From an uncultured Eubacteriales bacterium (GTDB taxonomy: Bacteria; Bacillota; Clostridia; Oscillospirales; UBA644): 8,237 bases of DNA. Shown here one piece after another: positions 4,824-8,237 of the stretch. Where the stretch lies: positions 1 to 8,237 of the forward strand of contig CAKSPP010000053.1 of the NCBI GenBank assembly GCA_934481505.1, written 5' to 3'. The translations under genes were made by a program, and so were the position numbers. Every line of letters starts with the position of its first letter. The first letter of the stretch is position 1. The notes below the pieces were generated by a model, which saw only the letters and a program-made list of their open reading frames with translations, was not told where the DNA came from and searched no databases.

Positions 4824-4923
4824 TGCAAGTTCCGAATGACTTCCGCTTCTTGCTTATATCTATGGGCGGATATATAAAAAGTATAAAATATCTTGATAAA
4901 ATTTGTTTTGAATCATTTGAAAT
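4824..4923. other. A+T-rich non-coding flank of the CRISPR array
   Basis: After the last repeat there are 30 bases, TGCAAGTTCC to CTTCTTGC (4824-4853), that could be a third spacer but are not followed by a recognisable repeat. From 4854 to 4923 the sequence is very A+T-rich. No gene is visible. It could be the array's leader/acquisition end or simply the eroded end of the array. A weak TTGCTT-17-TATAAA (4850-4878) points toward the glmS terminator and is not claimed as a promoter. Confidence 0.4.
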
Positions 4924-4963
4924 AAAGAAAGCGGACGCTGTAATTACGGCGTCCGTTTTCTTT
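4924..4963 (-). terminator. Terminator of the glmM-glmS operon
   Basis: AAAGAAAGCGGACGC (4924-4938) pairs with GCGTCCGTTTTCTTT (4949-4963) over 15 bp with one G-T wobble, enclosing TGTAATTACG. On the minus strand the hairpin runs into CTTTCTTTATTTC. It lies ten bases beyond the glmS stop. Confidence 0.85.
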
Positions 4964-4972
4964 GCTATATGA

Positions 4973-6793
4973 TTACTCCACCGTAACCGATTTCGCGAGG
5001 TTACGGGGACGGTCGGCGTCGCAGCCTCGGAGTTTTGCGGTTTCGTAGGCAAGCAGCTGCGAAAAGACGACTGCCGGGAGGTGTGTTTTGTCTTCGGGAA
5101 GGCGGAAAACCACATCCGCACAGCTTTCAGCGTTCTTAAAATTTTTTCCGCAGACGAGAATGACAAACGCTCCGCGAGCCTTGACTTCGAGGATATTTCC
5201 TGCGGTCTTTTCGTAGAATTTCGGGTCGGTTGCAAGGGAAATTACGGGCGTTCCTTTTTCTATAAGGGCTATCGTTCCGTGTTTAAGTTCCCCCGCGGCG
5301 TAGGCTTCGCTGTGGATATACGAAATCTCCTTTAATTTGAGCGAACACTCGTTTCCGACGGCAAAATCCGTTCCTCGTCCGATGAAATAAAGGTCGTCTT
5401 TATCCTTTATTTTCTCGGCGATTTTTTTTATTTCGTCTCTGCGAGATATGATTTCCGAGACTTTTTCGGGAAGATTTTCCGAAAGTTCGGTGCAGAGCTT
5501 TTTCGCCTCTTTTTCGGAAATTTTATTTTTCGCAAGGGCGATTTTTACGGCTATCAAGGCAAATAAAACGACCTGCGTCGCGTATCCTTTTGTTGTTGCG
5601 ACTGCTGTTTCCTGTCCCGCTTTCTGATAGACGGTGAAATCCGATTCCTTTGCGATTGCCGAACCCTCGGCGTTGACTATTGATAGAATTTTTTTGCCGC
5701 TTTCTTTTGCAAGGCGGAGAGCCGCCAACGTGTCGGCGGTTTCTCCCGACTGCGAAACGGGAATTATCAGGGCGTTTTTTGCTTCAACGGGCGGAGTATA
5801 TCTGTATTCCGACGCGATATTTACATTTACGCGAACGCCCGAAAGGCTTTCGATAAGTTGTTTTCCGATAAGCCCTGCGTGAAGAGCGGAACCGCAGGCT
5901 ATAATCGAAATTTCTTCCGTTTCCGACCATATTTTTTCGGGGATATTGTCGCCCGAAAAATCTGGGAGATTTTCTTCGTTTATCCTCGGGAAAAGTGCTC
6001 TTTTTATCGCTTCGGGCTGCTCATTGATTTCTTTGAGCATAAATGTTTCAAATCCGTCTTTTTGTGCGGAGGAAAAGTCTCCGTCAAAAGTTTCCGCCGT
6101 CGGTGTCGAAATTGTTCCGTCTTTTCCTACAAAGATCGCACCGCTTTTCGTTATTTTGCAGACGGTGTTTTCGTCGGGACGGATAAACGCTTTTCCGTGC
6201 GGCAGCAAAGCCGGGATATCCGACGCGAGATAAGTTCCGTCCTCGGCTTTGGTGATGATTAACGGGCTGTCCTTGCGTATCGCGTATATTTCTTCGGGAA
6301 AATCCTTGAAAATTATCGCAAAGGCGTAAGAACCTCTGATTTTTTCGCACGCCGAATATATCGCCGAAACGGGGTCTTTTGTCTTCTTAAATTCGCTGTC
6401 GATAAGGTGAGCCGCACATTCGGTGTCGGTTTCGCTTTCAAAATAATAGCCGTCGGAAATCAGTTGTTTTTTAATCTCCGCCCAGTTTTCGATAATTCCG
6501 TTATGAACCAGAATCACGGTTCTCGATTCATGCGGATGAGCGTTTTTCTCGTCGGGTTTTCCGTGGGTTGCCCAGCGGGTGTGACCTATGCCGCAGGTTC
6601 CGGGTAAAAACGCGTTTTCCGCTTCGTTTTCGAGGGTCTTAACTCTTCCGCCGCATTTCAAGGTTCTTATTTTTCTTCCGTCCGAAATTGCTATCCCCGC
6701 CGAGTCGTAGCCTCTGTATTCAAGAGCGAAAAGTCCGTCGGTTACAATGTTTTTCGCACTTTCTCTCCCTGTGTATCCTATTATTCCGCACAT
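4973..6793 (-). CDS. glmS: Glutamine--fructose-6-phosphate aminotransferase (isomerizing)
   Basis: A complete 606-residue GlmS, close to the 609 of E. coli. It makes glucosamine-6-phosphate from fructose-6-phosphate and glutamine, the entry step of amino-sugar and peptidoglycan synthesis. The glutaminase domain occupies about 1-235, with nucleophile Cys2 (exposed after Met removal), HTRWATHG (71-78), HNGIIENW (97-104) and SETDTE (120-125). Two SIS isomerase domains follow: ACGSALHAG (299-307) with SQSGETADT (347-355), then GRGTDFAVGNECSLKLKEISY and EAYAAGELKHG (496-506), ending in the conserved NLAKSVTVE. The ATG at 6793 lies inside the upstream gene (13-base overlap) and is preceded by AGAGGA, about nine bases away. 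Because the start is buried in the upstream reading frame, there is no room for a separate glmS riboswitch-ribozyme leader here. Confidence 0.97.
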   Translation of the reverse strand: MCGIIGYTGRESAKNIVTDGLFALEYRGYDSAGIAISDGRKIRTLKCGGRVKTLENEAENAFLPGTCGIGHTRWATHGKPDEKNAHPHESRTVILVHNGIIENWAEIKKQLISDGYYFESETDTECAAHLIDSEFKKTKDPVSAIYSACEKIRGSYAFAIIFKDFPEEIYAIRKDSPLIITKAEDGTYLASDIPALLPHGKAFIRPDENTVCKITKSGAIFVGKDGTISTPTAETFDGDFSSAQKDGFETFMLKEINEQPEAIKRALFPRINEENLPDFSGDNIPEKIWSETEEISIIACGSALHAGLIGKQLIESLSGVRVNVNIASEYRYTPPVEAKNALIIPVSQSGETADTLAALRLAKESGKKILSIVNAEGSAIAKESDFTVYQKAGQETAVATTKGYATQVVLFALIAVKIALAKNKISEKEAKKLCTELSENLPEKVSEIISRRDEIKKIAEKIKDKDDLYFIGRGTDFAVGNECSLKLKEISYIHSEAYAAGELKHGTIALIEKGTPVISLATDPKFYEKTAGNILEVKARGAFVILVCGKNFKNAESCADVVFRLPEDKTHLPAVVFSQLLAYETAKLRGCDADRPRNLAKSVTVE

Positions 6794-7467
6794 CTTTTTC
6801 TTTCCTCTTTTACGGCGATTTTATCCGCCGCTTTTACAATTCTTTTTCCGTCAATTATTCCTCTTACCGAAACGAGAGGGTATACATTTGTGTGTTTTCC
6901 GATTATCGTTCCGGGGTTTAAGACCGAACCGCAGCCGATATCCGCTCCGTCCGCAAGAACGGCTCCGAATTTTTTAAGTCCCGTCTTGTAAACTTTTTCT
7001 CCTCGGACAATAACTTCCGACTTGTCGGCTTTCAGATTTGAACATATAGAGCCTGCTCCCATATGAGCCTTGTTTCCGAGAACCGAGTCTCCGATATAGT
7101 TATAGTGGGGTGCCTGAACGCCGTTTAACAATACGCAGTTTTTGAGTTCGCTGCTGTTGCCGATAACGCAGCCTTCGCCCGTTATCACGTTCCCTCTTAT
7201 AAACGCTCCGGGACGAACGACCGAATTTTTGCCGATAATCGCGGGCGGCTCAATTGTTGCGGTTTCGTATATTTTAACATTTTCTCCGACGAGAACGCCG
7301 GGTTTTATTTCGGTAAATCCGGGAATTCCTCTTTCCGCAAGTTCCTTTGCGAGAGTCGAAATTTTTCCGATTATCTCCCACGGATATTCGCTTGTTTCGA
7401 AGATTTCTTTTATATAGGAAACGTCGCAGTCGAAAAGTGCCGCCGTTCTTATTTCTTTATCATTCAC
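6781..7467 (-). CDS. Left-handed beta-helix acyltransferase related to the GlmU acetyltransferase domain
   Basis: A 228-residue protein made almost entirely of hexapeptide repeats (for example IIGKNS, VVRPGAFIRGN, VIGNSSELKN, IGDSVLGNKAHMGAG, IGCGSVLNPGTIIGKHTNVYP) after a helical N-terminus with LFDCDVSYIKEIFETSEYPW. APHYNYIGDSVLG (119-131) matches the H-x-x-Y-h-G-D segment of GlmU, where the histidine (here His121) is the catalytic base of glucosamine-1-phosphate N-acetylation. It has no nucleotidyltransferase domain, so it cannot be a complete GlmU. Placement between glmM and glmS, with overlaps on both sides (8 and 13 bases), argues that it acetylates GlmM's product. The start is a GTG at 7467, preceded by GAGAGGA; there is no suitable in-frame ATG nearby. 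Similar proteins are often labelled UDP-GlcNAc pyrophosphorylase, which the missing domain does not support. Confidence 0.8.
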   Translation of the reverse strand: MNDKEIRTAALFDCDVSYIKEIFETSEYPWEIIGKISTLAKELAERGIPGFTEIKPGVLVGENVKIYETATIEPPAIIGKNSVVRPGAFIRGNVITGEGCVIGNSSELKNCVLLNGVQAPHYNYIGDSVLGNKAHMGAGSICSNLKADKSEVIVRGEKVYKTGLKKFGAVLADGADIGCGSVLNPGTIIGKHTNVYPLVSVRGIIDGKRIVKAADKIAVKEERKRCAE

Positions 7468-8237
7468 AGCAATATCCTCTCTTTTTTACTATCGAATAGA
7501 GCGTCGAAATGTATTTTTCGCACTTTTCTTCGCTTTCACATTCGAGCATTATCCGAAGCACCGGTTCGGTTCCGCTTGCACGCAGAACGGCTCTGCCGTT
7601 TCTGCCGAGTTCGGCGTTTATTTCTTCGCATTTTTTCAATAACATTTCGTCGTTTATTGCGGCGTTTTTGTCGGTTACCCTTACGTTTTTCGTTATCTGC
7701 GGGAATAATACGACAGGCTCCGAAAGCTTCGAAAGGGTCAACTTTTTGTCTCTTAATTCTTCGGTGAGCATTATCGCCGTCAGAAGTCCGTCGCCCGTCG
7801 TCGCGTATTTTCGGATGATTATGTGTCCCGACTGCTCTCCGCCGAGCCGCAGGCCCTCTTCTTCCATTTTTTCATAAACAAAGCGGTCTCCGACGGCGGT
7901 TATTTCATATCCTATCCCGGCGTCTTCGAGAGCTCTGAAAAGCCCTGTGTTCGACATGACGGTCACGGCGATTTTGTTTTTGTCGAGTGTCCCTTTTGCT
8001 TTGAGTCTGTTTCCGAGAACATAGAGAATTCCGTCCCCGTCAACGACTTTTCCGTTTTCGTCAACCGCGATGCAGCGGTCGGCGTCGCCGTCGAAAGCAA
8101 AGCCTACGTCGAGATTTTTCTCCTTTACGAGAGCCTGTAAATTTTCGATATGCGTCGAGCCGCAGTCTTTGTTTACATTGAGTCCGTCGGGGGTGTTTCC
8201 TATTACAAAGGTCTGTGCTCCGAGGGCGTCAAAAACC
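7460..8237 (-). CDS. glmM: Phosphoglucosamine mutase, C-terminal part (5' end outside window)
   Basis: The final 258 codons of an alpha-D-phosphohexomutase. Landmarks in order are the Mg-binding loop FAFDGDADRCIAVD (about 8080-8121), VTVMSNTGLFRAL, the sugar-binding loop LGGEQSGHIIIRKYATTGDG, which is typical of GlmM, and the phosphate-binding loop RASGTEPVLRIMLE in domain 4. The N-terminal 190 or so residues, with the phosphoserine loop, lie beyond the window edge. GlmM converts glucosamine-6-phosphate to glucosamine-1-phosphate. The TGA overlaps the next gene's GTG start by eight bases (GTGAATGA). The GGEQSG loop and the co-transcription with glmS distinguish it from phosphomannomutase or phosphoglucomutase. 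The visible part shows no damage; a GTG at 7966 is internal, since the homologous sequence continues upstream. Confidence 0.96.
   Translation of the reverse strand, partial: VFDALGAQTFVIGNTPDGLNVNKDCGSTHIENLQALVKEKNLDVGFAFDGDADRCIAVDENGKVVDGDGILYVLGNRLKAKGTLDKNKIAVTVMSNTGLFRALEDAGIGYEITAVGDRFVYEKMEEEGLRLGGEQSGHIIIRKYATTGDGLLTAIMLTEELRDKKLTLSKLSEPVVLFPQITKNVRVTDKNAAINDEMLLKKCEEINAELGRNGRAVLRASGTEPVLRIMLECESEEKCEKYISTLYSIVKKRGYCCE

Noticed and set aside
4850..4878. A plus-strand promoter TTGCTT-17-TATAAA.
   Set aside because: It leads only into the glmS terminator and lies in very A+T-rich DNA where such boxes arise by chance.
4841..4889. A further degenerate CRISPR repeat after the second intact one (TCTATGGGC compared with TCCATAGGG).
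   Set aside because: Only a few bases agree and the position does not fit a 30-bp spacer, so the similarity is probably chance.
4461..4963. An insertion sequence or transposon carrying the CRISPR cassette.
   Set aside because: The only long inverted repeats are the two operon terminators. No transposase, matching terminal repeats or target duplication was found.
4363..5235. Minus-strand open frames crossing the CRISPR repeats and the end of glmS.
   Set aside because: They encode the repeats themselves (for example SLITLWNYTTLKQ twice) and glmS antiframe sequence. The repeat, tracrRNA and terminator explanation accounts for the region.
6794..6900. A glmS riboswitch-ribozyme upstream of glmS.
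   Set aside because: The region is coding sequence of the beta-helix protein, whose stop overlaps the glmS start by 13 bases. No ribozyme-like structure was seen.

Overview
The window looks like a Clostridia-type Bacillota genome, perhaps an uncultured gut Oscillospiraceae/Ruminococcaceae relative. This rests on the protein families, the A-rich AGGAGG-type ribosome binding sites, the compact overlapping operons and the stand-alone beta-helix gene between glmM and glmS. It is a judgement from sequence feel, not a database match. Coding density is high except for one non-coding island at about 4468-4972.

Layout. (1) 1-1923, plus strand: an operon with the end of a MarR-type regulator, a MATE efflux pump and a DUF4186 protein, each junction a one-base TAATG overlap, closed by a strong terminator. 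(2) 1951-2715, minus strand: a trans-aconitate 2-methyltransferase (tam). (3) 2716-2822: a divergent control region with two well-formed, back-to-back promoters whose -35 boxes are the two halves of an imperfect palindrome. (4) 2823-4467, plus strand: a three-gene operon with an iron-sulfur-flavoprotein-like reductase, a PNPOx-like flavin protein and a YgjP/DUF45 zinc metallopeptidase, closed by a perfect 19-bp hairpin terminator. (5) 4504-4923: a small orphan type II CRISPR locus. It has two identical 36-bp repeats, at least two 30-bp intervals, a degenerate upstream repeat and, on the opposite strand, a recognisable tracrRNA gene: anti-repeat, nexus-like hairpin, second hairpin and U6-tailed terminator. 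A strong extended -10 promoter points through it toward the array. No cas gene lies in the window. (6) 4973-8237, minus strand: a tightly overlapping amino-sugar operon, glmM (5' part missing), a GlmU-acetyltransferase-like left-handed beta-helix protein and glmS.

How the parts work together. The glm genes cover the route from fructose-6-phosphate to glucosamine-6-phosphate (GlmS), glucosamine-1-phosphate (GlmM) and probably N-acetylglucosamine-1-phosphate (the beta-helix protein), feeding peptidoglycan synthesis. The MarR-MATE pair is a typical self-regulated drug-efflux module. The most unusual element is the cas-less crRNA/tracrRNA cassette between two operons that both terminate into it. 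It is either a relic, a satellite array served by a Cas9 encoded elsewhere, or a small RNA module with another role.
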